From Armatimonadota bacterium (GTDB lineage: Bacteria > Armatimonadota > DTGP01 > JAKQQT01): a DNA stretch of 47,442 nt. Under the pieces are notes generated by a model. The model worked only from the letters and a program-made list of their open reading frames with translations. It was not told the DNA's origin and ran no database searches. This document shows, one piece after another, positions 25,841 through 33,095 of this stretch. The stretch covers positions 1 through 47,442 of the forward strand of contig DASXVS010000049.1 in the NCBI GenBank assembly GCA_036504095.1, read 5' to 3'. The translations under genes were made by a program, and so were the position numbers. The stretch's first letter is position 1; each line of letters opens with the position of its first letter.

Positions 25841-26580
25841 TAATATGCTCCTCTACCAAAAAGAACGGCTGGAATAGTACGGAGGAGAATGGATAGGTCC
25901 TGCTTAATGGAGCACTTGTTGATGTACTCGAGGTCCATCCTCATCCATTGCTCAAAGGATATGTTGCTGCGTCCGCTGATTTGCCAGATGCAGGTGATCC
26001 CGGGGGTGACGCTGAGGCGGGGAAGCATCCAGTCCTCGTATTTTTCAACCTCCGAGGGAATCGGCGGCCGCGGCCCCACCAGGGTCATCTCGCCTTTGAG
26101 TACGTTGATGAGTTGGGGCAGTTCGTCAATGCTGCCCTTGCGTATCCATGAGCCAACGCGGGTAACGCGTGGGTCATTCCGGATCTTGAACACCGGACCG
26201 TCCACTTCGTTCAGGTGCGCTATCTCATCACGCCTCTTTTCGGCATCGGCGGTCATCGAACGGAATTTGAGACAGTAGAACGGACGATGGTTCCTGCCCA
26301 CGCGGACCTGCCTGAAGAAAATGGGGCCGCGGGAGTCGATCTTGATAGCGATAGCCACCAGAAGGAGGAGCGGGGAAAGAACGACGAGCCCGACGGAGCA
26401 GAGGACAACGTCTATGACACGCTTCGCGAGGAGATAACCGCGCGCAAGCGGGACGGGAGGGCCGGGCGGCTTCGCCCGACTGAGGTTTGGGGATTCCGGG
26501 ACGGCGTCGCTCCTCGGGGCATCGTACCGTTTGCGGAACGGCATCTTCAGGAGGGGTCCGATCCGCATCTGTTTATCCAT
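25840..26580 (-). CDS. Initiating sugar transferase (polyisoprenyl-phosphate hexose-1-phosphate transferase family)
   Basis: The 246-residue monotopic or membrane protein transfers a sugar-1-phosphate to undecaprenyl phosphate, the first step of repeat-unit assembly. It has one hydrophobic helix (VIDVVLCSVGLVVLSPLLLL) and then the conserved core: GPIFFRQVRVGR, FYCLKFRSM, SIDELPQLINVLKGEMTLVGPRPP and ITCIWQISGRS. It lacks the extra N-terminal helices of WbaP or WcaJ, so it is a short, PglC/EpsL-like form. The start at 26580 overlaps gmhB by 34 bp and has GGAAG upstream; ATGs at 26568 and 26544 are alternatives. The stop is coupled to the Wzi-like gene. Confidence 0.9.
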   Translation of the reverse strand: MDKQMRIGPLLKMPFRKRYDAPRSDAVPESPNLSRAKPPGPPVPLARGYLLAKRVIDVVLCSVGLVVLSPLLLLVAIAIKIDSRGPIFFRQVRVGRNHRPFYCLKFRSMTADAEKRRDEIAHLNEVDGPVFKIRNDPRVTRVGSWIRKGSIDELPQLINVLKGEMTLVGPRPPIPSEVEKYEDWMLPRLSVTPGITCIWQISGRSNISFEQWMRMDLEYINKCSIKQDLSILLRTIPAVLFGRGAY

Positions 26581-27107
26581 TCCGCGGCTTCCATCAATGA
26601 ATTGAATATGTGGTCGGGAGGAGACGGCCAACGTTTCACCTCTTCCGCGGGCGTGAGGCCCGTGGCGACCGTGATGACGGCGCATCCGGCGGCTCTTCCG
26701 GCGCGGGCGTCGATTTCGGTGTCTCCAATGAAGAAACTATGAGCCAGGTCCAGGTCATAATCCCGGGCGGCCTGGGAGAGCATACCGGGCAAGGGTTTGC
26801 GGCATGCACAACGGTCTTCGTCGCGGTGCGGGCATACGTAGAAGGCAGTGATGTCGCCGCCCGCCTGCTGAATAACCGACCGTATGCGTTGGTGTATCTC
26901 GCTCACGTCGGTCATCGTGTAAAGGCCACGAGCGATTCCACTCTGGTTTGTGATTACCACGATGGGCCAGCCGGCATTCGAGAGGGCGGCGACTGCCTGG
27001 GGGACGCCGGGCAGCCAGCGAAGCTGTGAAACGTTTCGGATGTAGTCTCCCTTGACACCAACATTGATGACGCCGTCTCGGTCCAGAAATATGGCTGGCC
27101 TGGGCAT
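26547..27107 (-). CDS. gmhB: D-glycero-D-manno-heptose-1,7-bisphosphate 7-phosphatase (GmhB)
   Basis: The 186-residue HAD phosphatase has nucleophile D9 and D11 (FLDRDGVIN), ITNQSGIARG, K104 (CRKPLPGML) and the acidic motif GDTEID (D129, D133). The structural zinc ligands C92, H94, C100 and C102 (CPHRDEDRCACRKP) are intact. This step removes the C7 phosphate while making ADP- or GDP-heptose precursors. The ATG at 27107 directly follows the rmlB stop (TGAATG), so translation is probably coupled. Partner genes gmhA and hddC/hldE are not in the window; the GHMP kinase at 23049 may be the heptose kinase. Confidence 0.93.
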   Translation of the reverse strand: MPRPAIFLDRDGVINVGVKGDYIRNVSQLRWLPGVPQAVAALSNAGWPIVVITNQSGIARGLYTMTDVSEIHQRIRSVIQQAGGDITAFYVCPHRDEDRCACRKPLPGMLSQAARDYDLDLAHSFFIGDTEIDARAGRAAGCAVITVATGLTPAEEVKRWPSPPDHIFNSLMEAAEWINRCGSDPS

Positions 27108-28124
27108 TCAGGGTTTCACCTTGTTCAGCCGCTCCGCGTACATGGACTGATAATACGCCCGGTACTCGCCGGATTTCAAGGGTTCCCACCAGTCACGACG
27201 CTCGACATACCAGGCGATGGTGGACGCAAGGCCTTCGGTGAATTCGATGGCTGGCGACCACCCAAGTTCGCGGATTGCGTCCGAGCAGATTGAGTAGCGA
27301 CGATCGTGGCCCGGCCGGTCGCTTACCCGGCGAATCAGCGTCTCATCCTTACCCAGATGAGTGAGTATCTGCTGGGTAATCTCCCGGTTCGAACGCTCGT
27401 TTCCCCCGTCGATATTGTAAACTGCTCCCGCCAGTCCCTTTCTAAGCGCCAGGTCGATACCGCGGCAATGGTCGTCCACGTGGATCCAGTCGCGGACGTT
27501 CGCTCCGTCCCCGTAAAGCGGTAGAGATTGGTCGTCCAAAGCGTTGGTTATGAAGAGGGGAATCAGTTTCTCCGGGTACTGGAAGGGGCCGTAGTTATTC
27601 GAGCCGCGCGTGATGACCGTGTCCAAGCCATAGGTCGTTCCGAAGGCCATCACCATCATCTCGCCGCCCGCCTTTCCGGCGGAGTATGGCGAAGAGGGCG
27701 CCAGGCGATCGGTTTCGCGGAACGAGCCGCTCTCGATACTGCCGTAGACCTCGTCGGTCGAGACTTGCAGGAAGCGTTGAACGCCCGCCGATCGGGCCGC
27801 TTCCAACAGGACGAACGTCCCCTTGACGTCGGTTTCGATGAAGGACGCCGGGTCCATGAGCGAGCGGTCTACATGGGTTTCCGCCGCGAAGTTCAGTACG
27901 GCGTCTATTCCGGACATCGCCCCTTCGACGGCTTCGGCGTCGCAGATGTCGGCGTGAAGAAACCGGTATCGCGGGTTGTCCGCTACCGCTTCGAGGTTGC
28001 GGAGGTTGCCCGCATAGGTGAGTTTGTCCAGCACCAGCACCGAATCATCCGGGTGGGTGGCAAGCGCCATTTTCACGTAGTGGGAACCGATAAAACCGGC
28101 CCCGCCTGTTACGAGGAGTTTCAA
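27108..28124 (-). CDS. rmlB: dTDP-glucose 4,6-dehydratase (RmlB)
   Basis: The 338-residue short-chain dehydrogenase makes dTDP-4-dehydro-6-deoxyglucose. It has NAD loop VTGGAGFIGSHYVK near the N-terminus, catalytic STDEVYG, YSAGKAGG (Tyr and Lys), RGSNNYGPFQYPEKLIPLF and VRDWIHVDDHC. The start is a TTG at 28124, chosen because it places the nucleotide loop at the usual distance from the N-terminus and has GGAGA seven bases upstream; the in-frame upstream extension (to 28259) overlaps the previous gene and has no family similarity. It lies 70 bp after the epimerase gene and abuts gmhB. Confidence 0.95.
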   Translation of the reverse strand: MKLLVTGGAGFIGSHYVKMALATHPDDSVLVLDKLTYAGNLRNLEAVADNPRYRFLHADICDAEAVEGAMSGIDAVLNFAAETHVDRSLMDPASFIETDVKGTFVLLEAARSAGVQRFLQVSTDEVYGSIESGSFRETDRLAPSSPYSAGKAGGEMMVMAFGTTYGLDTVITRGSNNYGPFQYPEKLIPLFITNALDDQSLPLYGDGANVRDWIHVDDHCRGIDLALRKGLAGAVYNIDGGNERSNREITQQILTHLGKDETLIRRVSDRPGHDRRYSICSDAIRELGWSPAIEFTEGLASTIAWYVERRDWWEPLKSGEYRAYYQSMYAERLNKVKP

Positions 28125-28194
28125 ACAGCATCTCCAGCGGCCCCCGTTGGCGCCGCGACGGTCGATTTCAGGCCACAGTACAGCGGGAACAGCG

Positions 28195-28650
28195 TCAGGT
28201 GATCTTGACGTCCCAGTTGTAGGGAATGCCCGGGTCGTCCCACGGACGGCGGAACTCATCGGGTTGCTGGCGGTCGTATAGGTTGTCCGTGAAGTTCAGC
28301 AGCAGGCATGGCCCATCACCGAGGCATTTGTAACCGTGAAGGATACCGATGGGGATGACAAGGGTGACATGGTTGTCATCACCCATAAACACTTCCTGCA
28401 CCTCGCCGAACGTGGGGCTGTCTTCGCGGGCGTCGTAAAGGACCGCCTTGATCATCCCGCTGATGACGCACCAGATATCGTTCTGGCGGGCGTGGTAGTG
28501 CCACGCCCGGATGATGCCGGGGTAGGACTTGCTCACGTAGACCTGTGCGAAATGCTGGAAATGGGGGTCGGATTCGCGCAGGATCTCCATGAGGAAACCG
28601 CGTTCGTCCGCGTTGGGCTTCAGTGGGGCAATTGTGACGCCGTCGATCAT
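28195..28650 (-). CDS. rmlC: dTDP-4-dehydrorhamnose 3,5-epimerase family protein (RmlC-like, short form)
   Basis: The 151-residue cupin is shorter than classical RmlC (about 180). It keeps the signatures IIRAWHYHARQNDIWCVISG (catalytic-type His), YDAREDSPTFGE, VIPIGILHGYK and FRRPWDDPGIPYNW. The acceptor-loop residues differ from classical RmlC (AWHYH instead of GLHYQ), so it may act on a related dTDP-sugar or give a 3- or 5-epimer only. The ATG at 28650 overlaps the rmlA stop (ATGA). No rmlD reductase is present, so the final sugar is not proven to be rhamnose. Confidence 0.85.
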   Translation of the reverse strand: MIDGVTIAPLKPNADERGFLMEILRESDPHFQHFAQVYVSKSYPGIIRAWHYHARQNDIWCVISGMIKAVLYDAREDSPTFGEVQEVFMGDDNHVTLVIPIGILHGYKCLGDGPCLLLNFTDNLYDRQQPDEFRRPWDDPGIPYNWDVKIT

Positions 28651-29714
28651 ATGAGCTCTATCCTGGAATCGTCGCCGAGTGTGAAACGGTAGACGCGCGG
28701 CCGGCTGTCCACGCGTGTGAGGTGTACGTCCCTGGCAATCAGAGAATCCGCCATCCGGCCGTCAAGGTTCCGGACGGTTGTGTTGTCGAGGATGATGGAA
28801 TGCTCCATCTCCACGTTTTCCAGCGTCACGTTGTTCGCGATGCTGCTGTACGGGCCGATGAACGCATTCGAGATGCGGCAGTTCCGGCCGATGACGACCG
28901 GTCCGCGAACGGTGGTGTTCGTCAGGACCGTTCCCTCGCCGATCTGCACCCGGCCAACGGCTTGCGACGCGGCATCCATCGTACCGCCAATCAGCCTCGG
29001 CACGGTGTCCAGCACCGTCCGGTTGGCCTCCAGGATGTCATCCTTCTTCCCGGTGTCCAGCCACCAACCAGAGAGCTCGTGGCTCAGAACCCGTTCGCCC
29101 CGGTCGATGAGGTCTTGAATTGCATCGGTGATCTCGAGTTCGCCGCGCGCGGAGGGTTTGATGCGCGCGATGGACGCGTGGATCTCGGGAGTGAAAAGGT
29201 AGACACCCACGAGGGCCAGATTGGACTTTGGCTCGGCGGGCTTCTCTTCCAGCGCCGCGATTGTACCGTCCGGGTTCAAAAGCGCAACGCCGAAGTCACG
29301 CGGGTTTGAGACTTGCTTCAGCAGTATCTCCGCCGCGGGCTTCTCTCTCTTGAACTCCTCGACGAACCCGGCGACGCCACCCTCAATCAGGTTGTCCCCG
29401 AGATACATCACAAAGGAGCTGTCACCGAGGAAATCGCCGGCGATCGCCACTGCGTGGGCGAGCCCGAGCGGGGCATCCTGGTGAATGTAAGTAATCTGAA
29501 CACCCCAGCGCGATCCGTCGCCCGTGGCCGCCATCACCTCCTCGCGGGTATCACCGACGATGATCCCTATGTTGGTGATCCCGGCGTCCCGGATGGCCTC
29601 GATGCCGTAGAACAGGATGGGCTTGTTGGCTACGGGCAGGAGTTGCTTTGCAGATGTGTATGTGATGGGGCGGAGGCGCTTCGCTTTTCCGCCGGATAGA
29701 ATGAGTGCTTTCAC
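28647..29714 (-). CDS. rmlA: Glucose-1-phosphate thymidylyltransferase, long form (RmlA)
   Basis: The 355-residue enzyme activates glucose-1-phosphate with dTTP. The nucleotidyltransferase domain (about 1-240) has TYTSAKQLLPVANKPI, YLGDNLIEGG, EEKPAEPKSN and the WWLDTGKKDDI motif. The C-terminal region (about 245-345) is a left-handed beta-helix with hexapeptide-like steps (VQIGEGTVL, VVIGRNCRI). The signature loop that is normally GG.GTRL reads GGKAKRLRP, so the Gly-Thr pair is Ala-Lys. The GTG start at 29714 follows CTGGAG. It lies 57 bp after the Wzc-like gene, with a hairpin between, and overlaps rmlC by 4 bp. Confidence 0.93.
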   Translation of the reverse strand: MKALILSGGKAKRLRPITYTSAKQLLPVANKPILFYGIEAIRDAGITNIGIIVGDTREEVMAATGDGSRWGVQITYIHQDAPLGLAHAVAIAGDFLGDSSFVMYLGDNLIEGGVAGFVEEFKREKPAAEILLKQVSNPRDFGVALLNPDGTIAALEEKPAEPKSNLALVGVYLFTPEIHASIARIKPSARGELEITDAIQDLIDRGERVLSHELSGWWLDTGKKDDILEANRTVLDTVPRLIGGTMDAASQAVGRVQIGEGTVLTNTTVRGPVVIGRNCRISNAFIGPYSSIANNVTLENVEMEHSIILDNTTVRNLDGRMADSLIARDVHLTRVDSRPRVYRFTLGDDSRIELI

Positions 29715-29726
29715 GGCAAACTCCAG

Positions 29727-29757
29727 CGGTTGGGGAGGCGGCGAGCCTCCCCAACCG
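29727..29757. terminator. 13-bp GC-rich hairpin between the Wzc-like gene and rmlA
   Basis: CGGTTGGGGAGGC (29727-29739) pairs perfectly with GCCTCCCCAACCG (29745-29757) around GGCGA. It fills most of the 57-bp gap inside the polysaccharide operon. An attenuator that lowers expression of the sugar genes relative to the kinase, or an mRNA-stabilising stem, is plausible. Confidence 0.65.
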
Positions 29758-29771
29758 GAACCGCAGTTACA

Positions 29772-32642
29772 TCAGGCTCCGGACTTCCGGGTTTTTCCGG
29801 CCGGCGCGCCGGATTCGGATGAGGCGGAATAGTGGCGATAGTCGGCGGACCTTGGGGCGTCGCCGCCGACGAGCACGACACCAATCAGTTGAGCGCGGCC
29901 CGAGGTGGTCAGCTTGGCCACCGCGCTGCGCGCTTCGTCCGGCGTAATGGTTCCCGCCTCGATAACAAGGATGGTTGAGGCCGCCAGGGAGGCGATGATG
30001 GCGGCATCGGAGACAACGCCGATGGGCGCGGTATCTATCACGACCAGATCGCCGACTTCGGCGAGGTCATCCAGAGCGGCGCCGAACCGACCGTTCTCGA
30101 GCAATTCGCTCGCGCCGGAGGACACGGTTCCGGCCGGCAGGACGTAAAGGCCCGGAATCCGGGTCGCCTGCCTGGCGTCGCGGGCCGGTGCGCCGGCGGA
30201 CAGGACGTCCGCGAGCCCGGACGATGCATTTGAGCCGAAATAGGATGCCAGGCGCGGGCGCCGAAGGTCGGCGTCCATGGCCGTGATAGTGAGTCCGGCC
30301 TGCGCGAGCGATGCGGCGAGGTTGGCAACGACAGCGGATTTTGCGTCGCCGGCTCGTACCGCGGTCGCGGCGATCGATCTGGGTGGTGTATCTCCGCCGG
30401 CGAATCGAACCGATGAACGCAGAGACCGGAATCCCTCGGTGATCTCGGACGCCGGCTCGGACTCTACAATCAATACATTGCCGGCCGGGATTGCCGGGAG
30501 GTGGGCCAGAACCGGGAGTTTGAGTTCGCGCTGAACGTCCTCTGCGGTGCGCAGGTGTACGTCAATCGCGGAAAGGGCAAAGGCGCACAGGCAGCCAAGG
30601 AAGGCGCCAAGAAGGAACAGGGCAATTACATTGCGCATCCTGGGCGCGGATTTTTCGCCAGGCGCGGTGGCAACGGCGATGACGCGGGCATTTCCCTGAC
30701 GGATAACGCGGTTGCTCTTGGCGTCGATGAGACGCTCATTAAGGTATTGGTATTCTCTTTCCGCGAGACTCTCCGCGCGCATCAGCCGGAGCATTCGCGC
30801 TTCTTTCCCGGGCAGTGCGGAAAAACGGTTGTCCATCTCGCCGATCAGCCGTCCCAACGCGGTCTGGCGAGCCTCCAGGCCGACAATTGTGGCCGCGAGA
30901 TCAGCGGCTTTGCCCGCAAGCGCGAAATGGACCGGCTCGGGAGTGAACTGCTGCTCGATGGAATCCTTGAATTGAGCGTTCAGCCTGCGCTGAAGATTGG
31001 CTAACTGCGCTTTCGCGCTCATCACGGCGGGCCATTCGTCGGTAAAGCCCTGAGCGCGGAGGCCGGCCAATTCCGTTTCCGCTTTGATCAAGTCGGATCG
31101 GAGGCCCTCCTTAACGGCGTTCAGTTTGATGTTTGGCGCGATGACAAATCTCTGTTTCTGCGGGCCTCCAAGTTGCTGGAGCACGTTGCCTAGGCTGGCC
31201 CGAGCATCGGCGATCTCAACCCGCGCTTTGCCACGATCTGCATCAAGAGAGGCGGCTTCTTCGGCGGCGGATTTCAACTGGGTGGCAGAGTCCACCAGGC
31301 GGTTGGTCCGCTGGTACTCGGCCAACTGGTCTTCCCTGATGCGCAGTGTTCTTGAGGCGCCGGAGTTATCGTCGCCGATCTGGGCCTTGAGGAAACGCAC
31401 GCTGCGTTCGTCATTGGCGACCTTGGTCATGCGGTCTTGCCAGACCATCACGGCAGCCATGGCGTTGGCGGCGAGGCGCGCCTGGTCCGCGGTCGGAGCG
31501 GTCTGCGTAATTGTAACGATGTCAGTGCCGGTCTCACCCTCTTTTGCGCTGACGTCCCACACGAGTTCCGACTTGCTCATGTGCTTGCCGTGCCACACAT
31601 TCAGTCCGTCGCCGGCTTTCAGGATCGCATCCTGCTTTTCTTTTGGAGAGAGATTCAGCCAATCCACGTGGCCAGGACCGAATTCGAGGCCCTCCACGAA
31701 CTTGGACGTCATGATGGTGCCGGCGTTTGTCAGTACTTCTGATGATGATTTCGACTGAGTGATGTTGCTGCCGCGCTTCTTGGCTGTGCCCGAAACCTCG
31801 TCCAGGTCACTCAGGATGCCGATGAGCTTGGCGGCGAGGGCGACCTTCGCATACTCGGAGAGTTTCGTCGAAGCCGGCGCGTCTGTTGCGCTGACCATAG
31901 AGGCGCCTGCTTCACCGGTGACGCCCAAAGACCCCAGCGCCTTCAACATCGCAGAATCAGCGAGTTGGCGCATATTCTCACGGACTGCGTGGTCGCTACG
32001 GCCAGGCCGCCCGTGAGACCAGCCGGAACTGAGGGCTGATGTATTCGCAATCCGCGCCAAAGTGTCCAGGTTCTTCCGAAGGGCGGGCGCCATCTTGATG
32101 ACCTTGGTCTGCTGGAACGACTCGAGGCTGGCTGAGGGCTGATCATAGAGCGCGATACGAACCGGAGTTACATACTCCGAATCGAGAACGTCCGTCTGAA
32201 TCACCGTGCTGATGTCGTCCAGGGTGGCGGAATCCGTCAGGTCGAGCGGAATACGAGGCGCGAGGTCGGTAAGCGCCCTGGCGATTTGCTGATAGCTGTT
32301 GGTTTCCACGAAGTGCGACGCCTGCTTGGTGGAAAGGGCAGACCCTGTGTTGAGGCCGCTGCCGAGGATACCGGCACCCATCCCGCTGATCGAATATCCA
32401 GACGGGCGTTCAACGAGGACTTCGCTGGTCGCCTTGAACGCTTTGGCCGATGTGTAGTAAGTGAAAGCTCCGGCGGCGAGACCCAGGATGGCGAAGGCGG
32501 CGACGACCTTCCAGCGCTTTGATATGACGCGTCCGTAGTCTCGAAGGGACAGATGCTGTTGTGGTTCCAAGGTTCCGCGGACCTCCTGAATGGGCTCTCG
32601 GGCGTCTGATGCCGGTTTCCAGTCGACACGACACGTCCACAT
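29772..32642 (-). CDS. Wzz/Wzc-type polysaccharide co-polymerase with BY-kinase-like domain
   Basis: The 956-residue inner-membrane protein has a Wzz chain-length domain: a first helix near 46-64 (VVAAFAILGLAAGAFTYY), a long periplasmic coiled-coil, and a second helix near 690-710. The cytoplasmic tyrosine-kinase-like domain keeps EITEGFRSLRSSVRF, the A'-like motif AMDADLRRP and Walker B (GDLVVIDTAPIGVVSD). Its Walker A loop is AGDAKSAVVANLA, with K768 present but Ala replacing the usual Gly before it. The C-terminus has only two tyrosines (DYRHYSASS) instead of a Tyr cluster, so kinase activity may be weak or lost. The start is either ATG at 32642 (no clear ribosome site) or TTG at 32570 (AGGAGGT ten bases upstream). 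First gene of the glycan operon. Confidence 0.9.
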   Translation of the reverse strand: MWTCRVDWKPASDAREPIQEVRGTLEPQQHLSLRDYGRVISKRWKVVAAFAILGLAAGAFTYYTSAKAFKATSEVLVERPSGYSISGMGAGILGSGLNTGSALSTKQASHFVETNSYQQIARALTDLAPRIPLDLTDSATLDDISTVIQTDVLDSEYVTPVRIALYDQPSASLESFQQTKVIKMAPALRKNLDTLARIANTSALSSGWSHGRPGRSDHAVRENMRQLADSAMLKALGSLGVTGEAGASMVSATDAPASTKLSEYAKVALAAKLIGILSDLDEVSGTAKKRGSNITQSKSSSEVLTNAGTIMTSKFVEGLEFGPGHVDWLNLSPKEKQDAILKAGDGLNVWHGKHMSKSELVWDVSAKEGETGTDIVTITQTAPTADQARLAANAMAAVMVWQDRMTKVANDERSVRFLKAQIGDDNSGASRTLRIREDQLAEYQRTNRLVDSATQLKSAAEEAASLDADRGKARVEIADARASLGNVLQQLGGPQKQRFVIAPNIKLNAVKEGLRSDLIKAETELAGLRAQGFTDEWPAVMSAKAQLANLQRRLNAQFKDSIEQQFTPEPVHFALAGKAADLAATIVGLEARQTALGRLIGEMDNRFSALPGKEARMLRLMRAESLAEREYQYLNERLIDAKSNRVIRQGNARVIAVATAPGEKSAPRMRNVIALFLLGAFLGCLCAFALSAIDVHLRTAEDVQRELKLPVLAHLPAIPAGNVLIVESEPASEITEGFRSLRSSVRFAGGDTPPRSIAATAVRAGDAKSAVVANLAASLAQAGLTITAMDADLRRPRLASYFGSNASSGLADVLSAGAPARDARQATRIPGLYVLPAGTVSSGASELLENGRFGAALDDLAEVGDLVVIDTAPIGVVSDAAIIASLAASTILVIEAGTITPDEARSAVAKLTTSGRAQLIGVVLVGGDAPRSADYRHYSASSESGAPAGKTRKSGA

Positions 32643-32690
32643 CTTTATCGGGATGTAAACGTTGATTAGCGAGGACTGGGAGATGCTCCT

Positions 32691-32720
32691 ATTCTACCAT
32701 TCTTCCCGCAGGTGTTTCAA
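32691..32720 (-). promoter_or_regulatory. Sigma70-type promoter of the polysaccharide operon
   Basis: On the minus strand TTGAAA (32720-32715) and TAGAAT (32696-32691) are separated by 18 bp. The predicted start near 32684 gives a leader of about 42 nt to the ATG at 32642 or 114 nt to the TTG at 32570. No other good promoter was seen before 24005. Confidence 0.65.
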
Positions 32721-32905
32721 AGCGCTGAAGGGTGACGGTTGTGTGCGTGGAAGGCATCGTACGGATGGCACGGGCACGGGGCGAAAAACGGGCAGGCGCA
32801 TCTGGCACGGGCAGGCGGCGCGATCGACGACGTATGGCGCTCATTGATGGCGCCGGCAGGGGCTTCGAGGCCGGTCGCGGATATATAAACGCGGATAGAT
32901 AAACC

Positions 32906-32935
32906 TTGACTCGAAACCGCATTGGGTGGTAAGAT
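32906..32935 (+). promoter_or_regulatory. Sigma70-type promoter of rpsA
   Basis: TTGACT (32906-32911) and TAAGAT (32930-32935) are separated by 18 bp. The predicted transcript starts near 32942 and has a leader of about 154 nt before the ATG at 33096. The leader has an unused AAGGGAGG at 33008-33015. A long S1 leader often serves autogenous control, but no specific fold was identified. Confidence 0.7.
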
Positions 32936-33095
32936 TAGTTCGCTTATACTGCGTCGGCGCGGCTTGGGGCAGTGGTCTTCAAGCGGTGGCGGCGCTAAAT
33001 CTTTGTTTAAGGGAGGCACGTCCTTTCCACGCCCCTCTGCGCCGGTTGCAGGATCATAGCCGGTTGCCCAGACTGTGTGAAAGACGGGAAAACGA

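Noticed and set aside
27108-28259. ATG-like start of rmlB at 28259
   Set aside because: It overlaps the epimerase gene and adds 45 residues unlike the family; the TTG at 28124 fits the NAD-loop position and has a ribosome site.
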